NCBI GenBank assembly: GCA_009767595.1
Contig: VSDK01009478.1
Location: forward strand, 114,168 to 178,167
Length of the DNA stretch: 64,000 nucleotides
Direction: 5' to 3'
Source of the DNA: Symbiodinium kawagutii
Taxonomy: Eukaryota; Sar; Dinophyceae; Suessiales; Symbiodiniaceae
Shown here: piece after piece, positions 10,848 through 21,800 of the stretch
Numbering within the stretch: position 1 is the stretch's first letter
How the letters are laid out: every line of letters starts with the position of its first letter
Made by a program: the position numbers and the translations under genes
Notes under the pieces: model-generated
Told to the model about the DNA's origin: nothing
Seen by the model: the letters and a program-made list of their open reading frames with translations, nothing else
Database searches by the model: none

Positions 10848-13684
10848 TTACTTGGACTTGTCGGACTTGTCAGACTTGTCCTTGTCTACAACCTGCTTGC
10901 GCGAAGTATACGGCCGCCGGTCCAGGCCCTTTGTCTTGCGCACCTGCAAGACATCGACGCAAAAGTTTGAACAAAAAGCGCAAAGCTACAGCAGCTACAA
11001 TGAGTTTTTAAATGCGCAGCTATAAAATGCGTGGATGAAGCTCCGCTCAGTTTGCATGTGTTCCTGTACAGCTTTCCTCTCGCAGTTGCTCGTGATATCT
11101 CGAAGAACCGTTTCCATGCCTGGCGCCGCAACATGCAAAAGACCGCTTTTGCATATCGTTTGCGCAATGACGGACTTGCGCCATCTGCATCCTTCCTGTG
11201 GTGATTGATTTGAAGCAGCTTCACCTGTGCAGCTTGCCGCACACTCTTGATGCTTGAGTATCAGCCATCACAAACATCATTGCGTTTTCAAGAGACATAT
11301 ACATGTATATGTAATTGAAATTACATCTGGCTATTCATGTGTATATGTATATACATACAGTAGACGGTATCTACACATACAACATTTATAATGTTATATG
11401 TCAAGAAAACTGCAGGATATCAATTGCCTGTTCTGTTGAACTCTATTGTTTTCCTTCAGTCTCCAAGAACAGCGCGCCTTCTGCACAGCGACTTCCATGT
11501 CTTTGCAGTCCTCTGCTGTGGCCAAAAGTTTGGCCAAAGAGTTGCGATCCTCTACACCTTCAGGATTCACCACCATCATGGTACTTCCATCTGGAAGTTT
11601 TTCGGTCACGATGATGTTACTCTCTTCGGTTTCCAGCACCACATAGTGATGGCAATAGTCCAAACGCTTGCTCGACCATTTCTGATCCAAGCGGCGAGAT
11701 GTCTCTACGTCAATGGCCTCAACATAGATCGAGCCTCTGACAATCTTCTCATCGTCACGAATGACTTTGCCCATTTTGGACTTGCCAGAAGCCAAGTCCC
11801 ATGTAGGTGCCCTGGTGGAGTAAACAACTCCAATGGTTTCCTTTTCCTTAGGCTCTTGGATGGTGCGGACCTCCAAGCTTCCCAGTCGATAGATGCGGAA
11901 AACTGTCCCATCTTCTGTGCTCTTTTGAAATTCGGGTGCTGCAGAAGGCAACACATCACTGAACAGAGTCTGCTCAAAGTGTGCATCCACCTGCAACTGC
12001 ACCATAGCTGATTTGAGCTTCATGAGCACAGCAGGTGAGAACCCATTCTCCAACTTGAACCCAGAAGTCCAGGACCGAGGAAATTCGGGTCCAGCGTGTG
12101 AAGGCAAGAAGGAGCGGTCGCAAAACGATAATTTCCTCTTTTTCAGGAGTGATTTCTCCTGTTGCGGCTCAGATTCTCAAAAGCCGGCCCCAAAATCAAA
12201 AGAAAATTCTGATGGACATTCAGATGTGCATTGCCATCAAGTTCAAGCTGCTTGAGGAAAGAAACATGACGGAGACATATGGAGACTAAGATGGGATATG
12301 CCTCATTGACATCTCCCTCAAGTCCCCCCGACTCCTCGTTGACCAGATTCCGCAGCTTGACGATGTACGACGTGTTTGGATTCGGAGGGATGAAGCGATC
12401 ACCTTCCGCAGTACGGTCGGACAAAGTTGCATTGAAGATCCCTTCCAGCAGCTCCTTCGCCCAGCCAAGAAAGGGATGGAAAGCAACGTGACAGCAACAG
12501 ACCAACGGCGGAAGTGACGGAAAACAATATCTTGGTGATTTCCTAGAATAGGGAATTCCAAGAAATGGTTGGCTTATTACCTTTGAAAATGAATAATTAC
12601 TAGATGATTTGGAGGTACCCCTATTTTTGAGAAACACCCAGATTCAAGATTTGCCAGTGCAAAGGAGACAAACAGAAGCAGGACAAGCTGTCAGCTATGC
12701 TCCACTCAAATCATCTAAGATCGATCCTTGTCGTCATCCTTGATTTGCTGATACCCTTCTCTCAGACCTTGCAGAAATGCCTGGGCAAAGGAATGCAACA
12801 CCTCTCATACTCAAAAACGACTGCCAATATTTTGTGACAAACAAATGCAGTGCATGAAGGCGTTTCCAAACTCCTGGGCCCATGGTTCGTCAACGTTTTA
12901 CAGGTCCAGTTTCGCACGGCCAAGCTGCTTTTCCAAGTTGAACACGAGCCTCCAAGGACTCTGCTCCACCACTGCAGGCTGCCCAGTTGCCAAAATCCAC
13001 ATCTGACAAGTTGAACTTGTCCAAATCCAAGTCAACACCTGAAAGGAAAGGCTTGTCTCTGTGGTTAAAACGTGAGCACGAAGCATCTATAGACTTCCAA
13101 AAACTGTTTCCAAACGCAAAGTGGAAAATGAAAAGAAATATATACTTTTGCAAGTTATTCGAAAACACCCTTCAAATAGCACAACAGGGAGTGGAAGAAT
13201 CCAAGTCAGAAACTCCCAGGAACAACAGCAGTCAACAAACTTGAAACCTTCAACGAACCTAAATGTCATATCCGCATCTCCCTAAATTTCCCTAAATCCC
13301 CCAAAATTCCCTAAATTTTCCTGTCGTATCCGCATTGCCTAAGCCCAGTGAATTTTGTGGCTCGCCTTGAGGCATCTCTCCACGCTGTGTGAGTTGGAAT
13401 CGCTGTGGCATGAACATGGGCCGTCCAGAGGGTCCGAGCTGCATACCTGCACCACAGGTCTGGTGGGTCCTACCAGGTCCTGATGCACGCCTTGTCAATG
13501 TCGATTTGCAGCAAATGATTAGGCAAAAAAATGGACATAATTTGACTTAGAAAAAATGGAGAGCCTACTGTTAGCACGGCTGTAAATGCTCAGCATATGG
13601 ACACTTTCGCATGTTTCGTGAGCCTTGAAGGCCCGCTTGCTGCAGGGCCATTCCAGGGACACCAGGAACGCCTGGTCGCAAGGC
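10848..13684 (-). CDS. seven-exon gene, unknown function
   Basis: Minus-strand exons, in order: 13624-13684, 13321-13446, 12950-13038, 12727-12780, 12302-12454, 11478-12158 and probably 10848-10943 with stop TAA. Each junction keeps phase (1,1,0,0,0,0). Donors are GC, GA, GC, GA, GC and GC; all acceptors are AG. The N-terminal part seen is Pro/Gly/Gln-rich (ALRPGVPGVPGMALQQAGLQ, MQLGPSGRPMFMPQRFQLTQ). The middle is acidic and helical (REGYQQIKDDDK). The large exon is globular (GSIYVEAIDVETSRRLDQKW, TEKLPDGSTMMVVNPEGVED). The tail is basic, with DK(S)DKSDKSK. The start is not identified; an upstream exon is likely. Intron 12455-12726 carries a MITE-like repeat. The copia element lies about 330 bp upstream. 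The last intron (10944-11477) is the least certain. No family is recognised. Confidence 0.6.
11225..11298 (-). CDS. weak candidate exon inside an intron
   Basis: MSLENAMMFVMADTQASRVC runs to a CACAG|GTGAAG donor-like site. It could be an alternative exon of the surrounding gene or the start of a small separate gene. Joining it directly to 10848-10943 breaks the frame. Confidence 0.2.
12536..12637. mobile_element. MITE-like element 1
   Basis: About 100 bp with imperfect inverted ends: the start (GTGATTTCCTAGAATAGGGA) resembles the reverse complement of the end (GTGTTTCTCAAAAATAGGGG). It shares ends and an internal ATGGTTGGCTTAT motif with the element at 48685-48799. It lies within intron 12455-12726 of the flanking gene. 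Confidence 0.5.
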
Positions 13685-13924
13685 CTGGGATCGATATTGA
13701 CAGTGCCGGTCCCCAGCTTGAAAGTGGAACGGATCACCAATCCAAAAAGAGAACATAATATGAATCATACAGGAATTATATATGAAATATATGTGAATTA
13801 TCAGGCATTTACATACCTGGAAAACTACAGAAGGCAGCGAAGTTCCCGAAATAAGAAACCTAGAAGAGAGGGAGGCTTTCTGCGACGCACGGAATCTGTC
13901 CGTTGTTGCTCTGTCCATCCGTCT

Positions 13925-14018
13925 GACTGTCTTTGCCTGTCGATCTGTGTAACCTCTCTGTCTATCTACCTATCAATCTACCGGCCTGTCCATCTATCTA
14001 TCCAGCTGTCAATATATC
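13925..14018. repeat. TGTC/TATC microsatellite, left part
   Basis: Degenerate TGTC, TATC and CATC units. The retrotransposon splits this tract from the matching one at 22653-23060. Confidence 0.85.
14014..14018. repeat. target-site duplication, left copy
   Basis: ATATC directly before the LTR's TG; matches 22653-22657. Confidence 0.9.
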
Positions 14019-14177
14019 TGTGATTGCACAAATGCAAAGCTCAAAAGGCGCCCGGCTTTTCCTGAGACGTAGCGAATCTCGGATCAAGGCCTGGATTCCC
14101 AAGCCGAAATGGCCACCGCACACAAACTCGCAGTGACATGCAAAACGAAGCACCCAAGATCAATTGCTGGTTCTACA
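14019..14177 (-). repeat. 3' LTR (159 bp)
   Basis: On the plus strand it starts TGTGATTGCACA and ends GGTTCTACA; identical by eye to 22494-22652. It is short for an LTR, which is common in copia elements. The RT/RNase H ORF stops only four bases before it. Confidence 0.95.
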
Positions 14178-14181
14178 GCAG

Positions 14182-16773
14182 CTATCTTTCTTTTGTTGAT
14201 CTTGGTGCTTTAAATAGGCTTACCAAAACGGCAGCTTGTCCTCCGATCAGGCCTTGTGCGTTTGGCAATTCACCATACTCCAGGTCAGTCTCAAGTCGAC
14301 GCCAGGAGGATCCTGTCTCGGAGTCAAAGCGACCAAAGGTACTTCTGAGTGGATATTCGCTCATCTTAAACCTTGGCATTGGTGTTCGGAAGGACTTTGC
14401 ATTGCGAGCCACTTGAACGACGAAGTCTTTCTTCTTGCGCCACCCAGTCACATCTCCCAACTGAATGACGTGTTGAAACATCGGGTCGTCGGGTTTCATC
14501 TCCTGTCCTGGCAGCTCCTTGGGGACACTTGCACTTGCCCTCTTCACTGCTTTGGATTTCCCTTGTTTCACGAAGACGGCCTCATAGCTTGCACTCCATT
14601 CACATTCCCGAAGAATTCGATGAAGGTGGTCGACATCCATCTCCTTTGTTCCACAGTCAATCAGCATGTTCTGCGTTGATGTCCAACGCAATTTGGTTCG
14701 GGGCCTTTGCAAAATGGCTCTCAACCATGCAACCGTGAATGCCAGTGACTTCTGGGAACCATACGAGCTTGTATCGCTGCCACAGCGATCATAGATGTCT
14801 TTGGCATCTGTGACAACGGTCATGTCCACCTCATCAATGAACTTCTCATTCCATTTTCCGATGACCTCATGACCACGGAATTCAGCAGCTACACCACGGA
14901 CAAACTGTCCCACATCAAATCCTTCTTCCGCACCAAGAAGTTCTGCACCATATGTCGATCGACACACTCTAGCAAGTCGATGACTGCGGCTGTCAATGAC
15001 TGAGAACTTCCCACGATTCCCGTTGACCAACTGCGCATCTCCCAACAGCACCATGTACGCAGACTGAGAGAAGACTCGCTCAATTGGATCTTCTCCTTGA
15101 CTACCGTCTCTCTTGACGTTTCCCAATGAAGCATCTGTGATGACCATGACTCCAGCCTTCTCCAGGTCAAACGGTTTGAAGTAGAGCTTGAAATCAGAGT
15201 GTTCCTTGAATTTGCGAACCAAGGCGTTTGCCTTGAGCAAAGTGCTAATCTTCGGCCGTTCACTCTGCAACACTGACAACGCAAAGCTCTGATCAAATCG
15301 CACCTGCGTCACCAACCACTGTAGAGAACCAAGCACACCTCTGAGTTGCTTCATCTCTCCAGCAGTGAGATCACTGTTCAAATTCTTCTTGCGATGTGCA
15401 GGAATCGGAACTGGCGACATGTTTGAATGGTACTCCAGCATTGAAATGGTAATCGTCCCATCCGAATGTTGTTCAACCATCTTGCCGCAGTACTGGAACT
15501 TTCCTTCTTCAAGTGAACCGAAGCCCAATTCCTTCCCCAGCTGTTCCAACAGACCCATAGCTCGAGGACATCCAGCACATAGAAGATCATCTACATGTGA
15601 CGCAATGACTCCTTCGAGAACACCTTCAGAACTCCACAGGAACCAACATGAATAGTCGATCACTGAACGTACCCATCCAAGACTCAGAAGAGATCGATTC
15701 AACCTCAAGTACCAACGACGAGGAGAGTCGCTGAGACCAAAGATTCCTTTTCTCAGCCGGCCAATGCAACCTGGAGGTAGTCCTAGAAGTGGTTCGCCAA
15801 CATTGCCCTTGACATTCGTGATCCAAAGTTCACGTTCTCCTGACTCAAAGAACTCTCCTTTCAGGAAGGCCGACTTGATATCAGCTGCTCGAATGCGCCA
15901 ACCTTTTCGATAGTTGCAAGCAGCATAAGTGAGCAACATATGTTGCATGGTTCGACTGGCTGTCGGCGCATCTTTGCGGACACCAAAGCTGTCGATGTCT
16001 TTGTAGCCTGGAACAACTATCCTGGCTGATGCTTTGACTGGGAGGTCAACTTCACCGGTCCTAAGACCGTCGTTTTTGTCGGTGTAGACCCACCGTGGTT
16101 GTAAAAGACGGTGGAGTTCTCCCTTCTCGCGAAGTGTAGCTATGACTCTCTCAGAGGCATCCTTGGAGAGGACCTGAACTGCATCATTTTCTGTCCATAC
16201 TTCCCAGCCTTTTCTTGCAGCTTGGCGGAATGCCGGTTTGTCAGCTTCTTTGATCGTAGACCAACGGTACTCCTTCCTTGCTGTCTGAGCAGCATAGACT
16301 TCATGAGCTCCAGTGGGCCACATCTGCTTGAGGGTCTCCTTGGCTTCCCACTCACTTCTGGATGGAAGGGGCCATCGTCCGTCCCACGATCCATGATCCA
16401 CCACCAAGGACCTGCTAGGATCCAACTTATCCAATTGATGTCCATCATCATGATTGGCCAATGACTCCAGTTCATCCCTCGTCAAAGTCAAAGTTTCGTT
16501 GTCAGCAGTCGTCAAGTCCACTCCAGTTGCTTCGGAACTGGATGCCACCGCCGAACCAGAGGGAGCTGAAGGATCTTCACCAACATTTGCTTGAGGTCTT
16601 TCGGTGGAATAGAGCTGCTCAAGGGGAACTTCAGCGGGGCGCTTGAGGGCATCACTGGCAGCATCCAGATCCAAATCCTGCGCACCTTCAGAAATCGCTT
16701 GAAGTTGCCCACTTGGAGTTCTTGTCTGACTCGACTTACGGATAAGTTCCGGCACTGGACTTCCAGGCAGCAC
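14182..16773 (-). CDS. pol: copia reverse transcriptase and RNase H
   Basis: This 863-codon frame copies the element's RNA into DNA. After a low-complexity linker (residues 1-130) comes the copia RT: PRWVYTDK near 226, AADIKSAFLKG near 296, LRKGIFGLSDSPRRWY near 340, and the catalytic HVDDLL at about 393 (the YVDD equivalent). RNase H follows from about 560 with TDAS, then AELLGAEE, TDAKDIYD and a final IDCGTKEMD block, in the order and spacing usual for copia. The first Met of this frame is probably not a true start; the frame continues the polyprotein after a shift near 16760. Stop is TAG at 14182-14184. Confidence 0.93.
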   Translation of the reverse strand: MLPGSPVPELIRKSSQTRTPSGQLQAISEGAQDLDLDAASDALKRPAEVPLEQLYSTERPQANVGEDPSAPSGSAVASSSEATGVDLTTADNETLTLTRDELESLANHDDGHQLDKLDPSRSLVVDHGSWDGRWPLPSRSEWEAKETLKQMWPTGAHEVYAAQTARKEYRWSTIKEADKPAFRQAARKGWEVWTENDAVQVLSKDASERVIATLREKGELHRLLQPRWVYTDKNDGLRTGEVDLPVKASARIVVPGYKDIDSFGVRKDAPTASRTMQHMLLTYAACNYRKGWRIRAADIKSAFLKGEFFESGERELWITNVKGNVGEPLLGLPPGCIGRLRKGIFGLSDSPRRWYLRLNRSLLSLGWVRSVIDYSCWFLWSSEGVLEGVIASHVDDLLCAGCPRAMGLLEQLGKELGFGSLEEGKFQYCGKMVEQHSDGTITISMLEYHSNMSPVPIPAHRKKNLNSDLTAGEMKQLRGVLGSLQWLVTQVRFDQSFALSVLQSERPKISTLLKANALVRKFKEHSDFKLYFKPFDLEKAGVMVITDASLGNVKRDGSQGEDPIERVFSQSAYMVLLGDAQLVNGNRGKFSVIDSRSHRLARVCRSTYGAELLGAEEGFDVGQFVRGVAAEFRGHEVIGKWNEKFIDEVDMTVVTDAKDIYDRCGSDTSSYGSQKSLAFTVAWLRAILQRPRTKLRWTSTQNMLIDCGTKEMDVDHLHRILRECEWSASYEAVFVKQGKSKAVKRASASVPKELPGQEMKPDDPMFQHVIQLGDVTGWRKKKDFVVQVARNAKSFRTPMPRFKMSEYPLRSTFGRFDSETGSSWRRLETDLEYGELPNAQGLIGGQAAVLVSLFKAPRSTKER

Positions 16774-17413
16774 TTGCGACGCTGCTCAACAAACTGGATC
16801 GTCTTGACGCTTCTCCAGGAGATGAGGGCAAGGATTGACTTCCACCAGCAGGAGGCTGCAAAACTGCTGCCAACTCACGCGATGTCAGCGGTGGATCTGC
16901 TTGAACTTGAACTTGTGGGGCAGCTGACATGGGTTCAGGGACTCCTTCTCCATGTTCCAATGGTCGTTCTCCTGTATCTGCTCCACGATCAGTCAAGTCC
17001 TGCATGGCCAAGTCAATGGACTCCTGGATTGCTTCATTCCAAGTCTCTGCTGATATCTGTTCCAGAGTCGATGCTGGCCTGATGTGTTCGAGGGCGCATT
17101 TCGTCATTTGTCCTCGAAAGCTAACATAAGCGTTAGCATGCCCTTCGATCGCCAGGAGAAGTGCTGGACCGTGCCACCGCTTCAAGAGCAGTTTGCGTTT
17201 GCTGAAGCTGGACTTGGGGTTGTATTTTGACTCCCTCCAGAAGTACACTATTGACCCTGGTTCAGGAACTTGGGACTGCGTCGTTGTTCTCGACCTGGCC
17301 ATCTCACCTCTGCGAATTGCTCGAGAGAAATGCAACCGAAGCCCTGGCCACCTTGGCGGTCTCCCTGAGAGCAAGCCGTCTACTGAGATGTGGCGATTGG
17401 TCAACAAGTCCAT
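16736..17413 (-). CDS. copia integrase C-terminal region and linker
   Basis: A 225-codon frame linking integrase to RT. Its useful part starts near 17330 (AIRRGEMARSRT) and includes GSIVYFWRESKYNPKSSFSK and KRWHGPALLLAIEGHANAYV, a small beta-rich domain typical of the C-terminal integrase segment in these elements. A Gln/Pro/Ser-rich linker follows. It lies in a different frame from the integrase core upstream and the RT downstream, implying frame changes near 17320 and 16760. Confidence 0.8.
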   Translation of the reverse strand: MDLLTNRHISVDGLLSGRPPRWPGLRLHFSRAIRRGEMARSRTTTQSQVPEPGSIVYFWRESKYNPKSSFSKRKLLLKRWHGPALLLAIEGHANAYVSFRGQMTKCALEHIRPASTLEQISAETWNEAIQESIDLAMQDLTDRGADTGERPLEHGEGVPEPMSAAPQVQVQADPPLTSRELAAVLQPPAGGSQSLPSSPGEASRRSSLLSSVASAAWKSSAGTYP

Positions 17414-18830
17414 GCTCAGCTAGGCGTTGTTGAAATCCTCCAAGAACATCACCAAGCATACGTGGCTGCTTTCCCAGAGCAGCTTGGGCTGGAGAGACTC
17501 CCAGCTCATTCACGTCATGGTTGTAGGCCAGCACTGCTTCAGCAAGGGAGGATTCCATCTCTTCGAATGTTGAAACAGAATGCTTCTTCACCACAGTCTG
17601 AACAAAAACTTTGAGTACTCCTCCTCCTCGTTCACAGACCCCGTTTTGCCATGGAGCCTGAATGGCTGTGTACCAAGCCAGGATTGAGCGCTCACTGCAA
17701 AAGGATTCGAACTCATGTGAGATGAATTCTCTGGCTTGATCTGCTACTAGAACCCGAGGAGCTCCAAAAACAGGGAACCATTGCTCCTGAAGAAACTTGA
17801 TGATCTCTTGGGAGGAGCGATGGCGGATCAGCTTCGCCATCTGGAACCGCGTCGCCCAATCAATGACAAGGATGGCATAGTACTTCCTCTCGAAGTTGTC
17901 AAAGAGCTCAACCACATCAAGATGGACCTGATCGCTAAGATCTCGCGGTCGAGGAAGAGTTGCAGGGCGACGAGCTCGAGGTGGTCTCTTCTCCTTGCAT
18001 AGATCACACTGATGGTGTTTGGCCGCTTCAACCACATCCGGGGCGGCACCAGCAAGGACCAGAGCACGAGCCAGCCTCCGATTGCTACGATGTCCTGTAG
18101 CATCGTGCAAGCGTTTCACGGCTGCTTTCACACCGGCCGAAACCTTCAAAGTCGGTTTCTCATCAGCAACTTCTTCCTCCGAGTCACTGTCTCCCCAGGG
18201 GTCCATCACCTTGTTCCCTTCAACCTCAATTGGAACATCTTCATCGGCATCGTCAACGACGAAAACTTCTTGGGGAGTCCGATATTCTCGAACAAACTGA
18301 GCTTCAATGCCATCCACTAATGCCTTGGCCAACTTGCTGGGGTAGATTCCAGCTGCAGCTGTCACTTTTGAGCCACCGATCACATGGGAGTGCGGATGAT
18401 CACCCTGACAGCGAAGTCCATCGAGAGTCAAGGCAATCTCCTCTCCAGAAGTCGAAATGCGAGTGGCTTTCTTGTGTGGAACCCCGCGCGCGTCCGTAAG
18501 TCCAAGACGGCACTGATCAAATCGAGCATCGAAAGCCTCCAAGTCCATGAGTGCTTTCTCCATCTCGGCCAAAGTCCAAGCCTTAGATGGAAGGGGGTTT
18601 TCCAGCACAAAGTGACGATTCTGGCTCTTTTGAAGACGCGCCAGCTGCAAAGCGAACTTGATCAAAATGATCCCCTCTTTCCGCTTCTGGGCTAGGTCAT
18701 ATGCAGGTCTCAGATTCATGAGAGGAGACCAAGGCCCGCAGGGGAATGCCAAAATCAAAAAAAATAGGGAGCTTCTTTCTTCACCTTCTCGAACGCCATC
18801 TTCCTGTGAAGGTACTTCCTGAAGTCCCAA
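17304..18830 (-). CDS. pol: copia methyltransferase-like segment plus integrase
   Basis: A 508-codon frame. Residues 20-185 are not standard copia. They show AFPCGPWSPL (PC at 30-31), HFVLENP (ENP at 77-79), then DQCRLGL and KKATRISTS (about 105-129) and RCQGDHPHSH (140-149). These follow the order of cytosine-5 DNA methyltransferase motifs IV and VI and the later C-x-KPT region, but no SAM-binding motif I is evident. The integrase follows: a zinc-binding HHCC (H242, H247, C275, C278) and a DDE triad at D305, D364 and E400, the last pair 35 residues apart as in retroviral-type integrases. The frame is entered from the Gag-protease frame at a run of eight T. Confidence 0.9.
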   Translation of the reverse strand: MGLQEVPSQEDGVREGEERSSLFFLILAFPCGPWSPLMNLRPAYDLAQKRKEGIILIKFALQLARLQKSQNRHFVLENPLPSKAWTLAEMEKALMDLEAFDARFDQCRLGLTDARGVPHKKATRISTSGEEIALTLDGLRCQGDHPHSHVIGGSKVTAAAGIYPSKLAKALVDGIEAQFVREYRTPQEVFVVDDADEDVPIEVEGNKVMDPWGDSDSEEEVADEKPTLKVSAGVKAAVKRLHDATGHRSNRRLARALVLAGAAPDVVEAAKHHQCDLCKEKRPPRARRPATLPRPRDLSDQVHLDVVELFDNFERKYYAILVIDWATRFQMAKLIRHRSSQEIIKFLQEQWFPVFGAPRVLVADQAREFISHEFESFCSERSILAWYTAIQAPWQNGVCERGGGVLKVFVQTVVKKHSVSTFEEMESSLAEAVLAYNHDVNELGVSPAQAALGKQPRMLGDVLGGFQQRLAEHGLVDQSPHLSRRLALRETAKVARASVAFLSSNSQR

Positions 18831-21800
18831 CCATTGTCTAATGACATTGAAGTTCCAACCCCATGACCTCTTCGCTGGGCTTCTTTCATCACGTTTCTGG
18901 AAGACGTGTAGATCTCAGTGACCAGGGGGTTGGGAAACTCCATGGACATCATCATAACTTCATTCTGGGCTTCCTCCATATGCGAAGACCATTCCACCTC
19001 CATGACTGAACGGAGCTGACTCGCAGTAACTGAAATCTTCTTCCGGTCAGCTTCATGCTTGTTCCATGCCTGGGCCACCAACATGGCCTGACCTTTCTTG
19101 AGGTCTTGGTGCCACCGCCAGGGATTTGGCATCAACCCTCGTCCTCCTGGTGAGTCTGTCCCATCAAGTCGTCCGAGGGGATTGTCCATGCCGTTGGGCT
19201 TCCTGCTCCATGTTGTTGAGATCCGCCCTGCATCATGGCCAACATCGTTGACTGGATCATCTCCTTGAAGCGCCCTTCTTGGTCTAGCATGAACCTTGCC
19301 ATTTGCTCCTGGGTCACCAATGCCAAGTGATCGGATGGCACCGTCGAGGCTGGGGGAGGCGAAACTGCCTTGGGAACCGTCGGAGCCGTCTTCGATGAGG
19401 CGGCTGCGGGGCTTCCTTTCTTTGGAGGCGACTTCATTGACATCACGGCCAGCATGGGTTTGATCTTTTCCTTCAGTCGATCGATGGTATCCTGGGGATC
19501 CACTTGGAGGCGCAGCAAGTGCGCCAACCGCACCAGGTCTCCCCGAAGGTGAGGTAGTCCTCCACGTGGACCAAGAAGACTTCGCACCGCTTCCTCTTGT
19601 TCCCCTTTTGCCATCGCTTGCTTTGCTTGAAGACGAACTTCTTCGGAGGCCTCTGCTCGGAGACGTGCAGAAATCTTTTTGGAATCCTTCGCAAGCAGCA
19701 TGCCCTCCATCAACGGGTCCTCCAAGAATGAGTGTCGCCATCCAAGCCGGTCTCTGAGTCCTCTCAGGTCGGTCAGAGCCTTGACCGTGAAATGGTTGAG
19801 CGACTTTGCCTTCATGTAGTGAACCTTGGACAGCGCTCCACTTTGAAGCATCATGTCTGCCTGAGTAAGCCACTGGTCGATGCTCCCAACCGAAGGGTAT
19901 GGAAAAGGCACGAAGCGCAGCCAAGGTCGTCGCACAAGCCATAGCAAAAGTCCCAAGACGTGCCAACGAGCTCTTGCTTCGAGTCGATGGAGCATTCGAA
20001 CCCATTGGGGAAGACGCTTGTACTCGAAGTTGTCCATGGCTTGAGCTTCGAGTCGACTTGGTGCCTGAAATCGAATTGCTTGCTGCCTGAGGCAACATCA
20101 TCTGAGCCAAGCCAGAGTCGGTGGTGAAGGCTGATGAAGGTGGAATGCCCGAGAACGAAATATCAGCCATCTTCTCAGAGTGCTCAGTGATGAGATGTTC
20201 ATGCGATGCAGTCTCAACAACTTTCACTGCAGCAAGTCTACGATTCAGCCATTCTTGGCTACTAACCTGCACTTCAAGAACACCATCCATTCCCAGCTTC
20301 CTCCACTTCACAGAACCTGGCCTCGGCCATGCTGAAGGAATCAAAGTCAGCGCAAAATGGCCTGCCACCAGCTGACGCAAACGAATCAAGGATCCGCAAA
20401 GATGATCAGCTCGGAGCAGCTTGCGAGCGAAACTCAAAACGGCACCAATTCCATCAAGAAAATCTCTACCAAGTAGCAAACCCAATGAAGGAACTTCAAC
20501 TACAGAGACCCAAACACAAAGCAATGTCTGGCCAACCATCATCGGAAGCCGCCACCTCTTCGTAGAGATCTGCGCGCCGCCATTGCCAAAGCGAAAGACC
20601 TCTCGCTCTGGAACACTCTTGACCATTTTCTGGATGAAATCAGGGGCTATTTCCAAGGCGGTCAAATAGCCTTTCAACCAGACTGAACCGGTACACGTAC
20701 GGTTACAAGCAGAATCCAAAGCTCCAACCAACTGCTTGTCCGACATCAATTGAGGCCCCCCAAGGACTTGAACATCATGAGGACAGTTCACAGCCTCTTC
20801 CAGCGGCATTCGGCGGCAGCCACCAGTCTCGGCCATAGAAACCTCATGATCGGCTGAAGCTTCGGGGCTGACGGAGTCATTGGGGTCAAACTCAGCAATT
20901 TCAGCGGAGTGCTCTACCACTTTCACTTGCTTGGGTTTCTTCTTACCAGGTGGAAGAAAGAGTCCAGCACCAGGCTTGCTGCATTGTGGATCTCCCAACC
21001 AGTGGCCTGTCTGGCCGCAATCCCAACATGGATGATTGGGGTCCTGTTTCCGTGCTGCAGCAATGTTCCCAGTAGCCTTGCCCTTGTACCCTGAGGATTT
21101 CTGGGGTGGAGAGCTCTTACCATATCCTCTATCCTTCCGGACATCATTCAACTTTTGCCTGGCTTCACGCATGGTCAGCAAACTTTCAGCTGCTCGTTCA
21201 ACACCTAACTCCATCTCCTCAAGGACATCAGCTTGTACTCCTGCTTCTTCGGCATCATGAAGTTCACTCACAAGGACTTCTACTTCTGCTTGCAGGACCT
21301 CTTCAAGACTTGGCACAACCGAGTCTTCCTCAGGATCTGGGACTAACTCTTCGTCATCTTCCGCCTGCTCTTCCTGCTCAGTCGCCATAGCCTGACGAGG
21401 GGGTCCACCTCCATGACCTGGCCGACGAAACCTGGCAGACGACGCTGACGATGCGCTCGACTTGAACGTCCTTGGGCCCGAGAAAGTTGAAGAAGTACTC
21501 AACGTCGTCGATGGCCGGGACGAACTCGCCTGACTTGACGAAGATTGACCTGCCAGAAAACGGTGCAGCAAAGGCGATCGATTCTCCACTTTTCGAAAGA
21601 GTGGGTCAGCAGCATGTAAATCGCGAAACAATCTCAAGCATTCTGCTTCAACATCTTCATACGCTTCTTTGCCTGCTAGAGCCGTTTCCAACAGTTGCTT
21701 CCTCATCGGATCCAGACCAAGACGCTCCCGAAGAAACCATCCTTGCTCTTCCTTAGGAAGAGAGATTCCTTCCCTCTTCATTTCACCACACAGCATGCGG

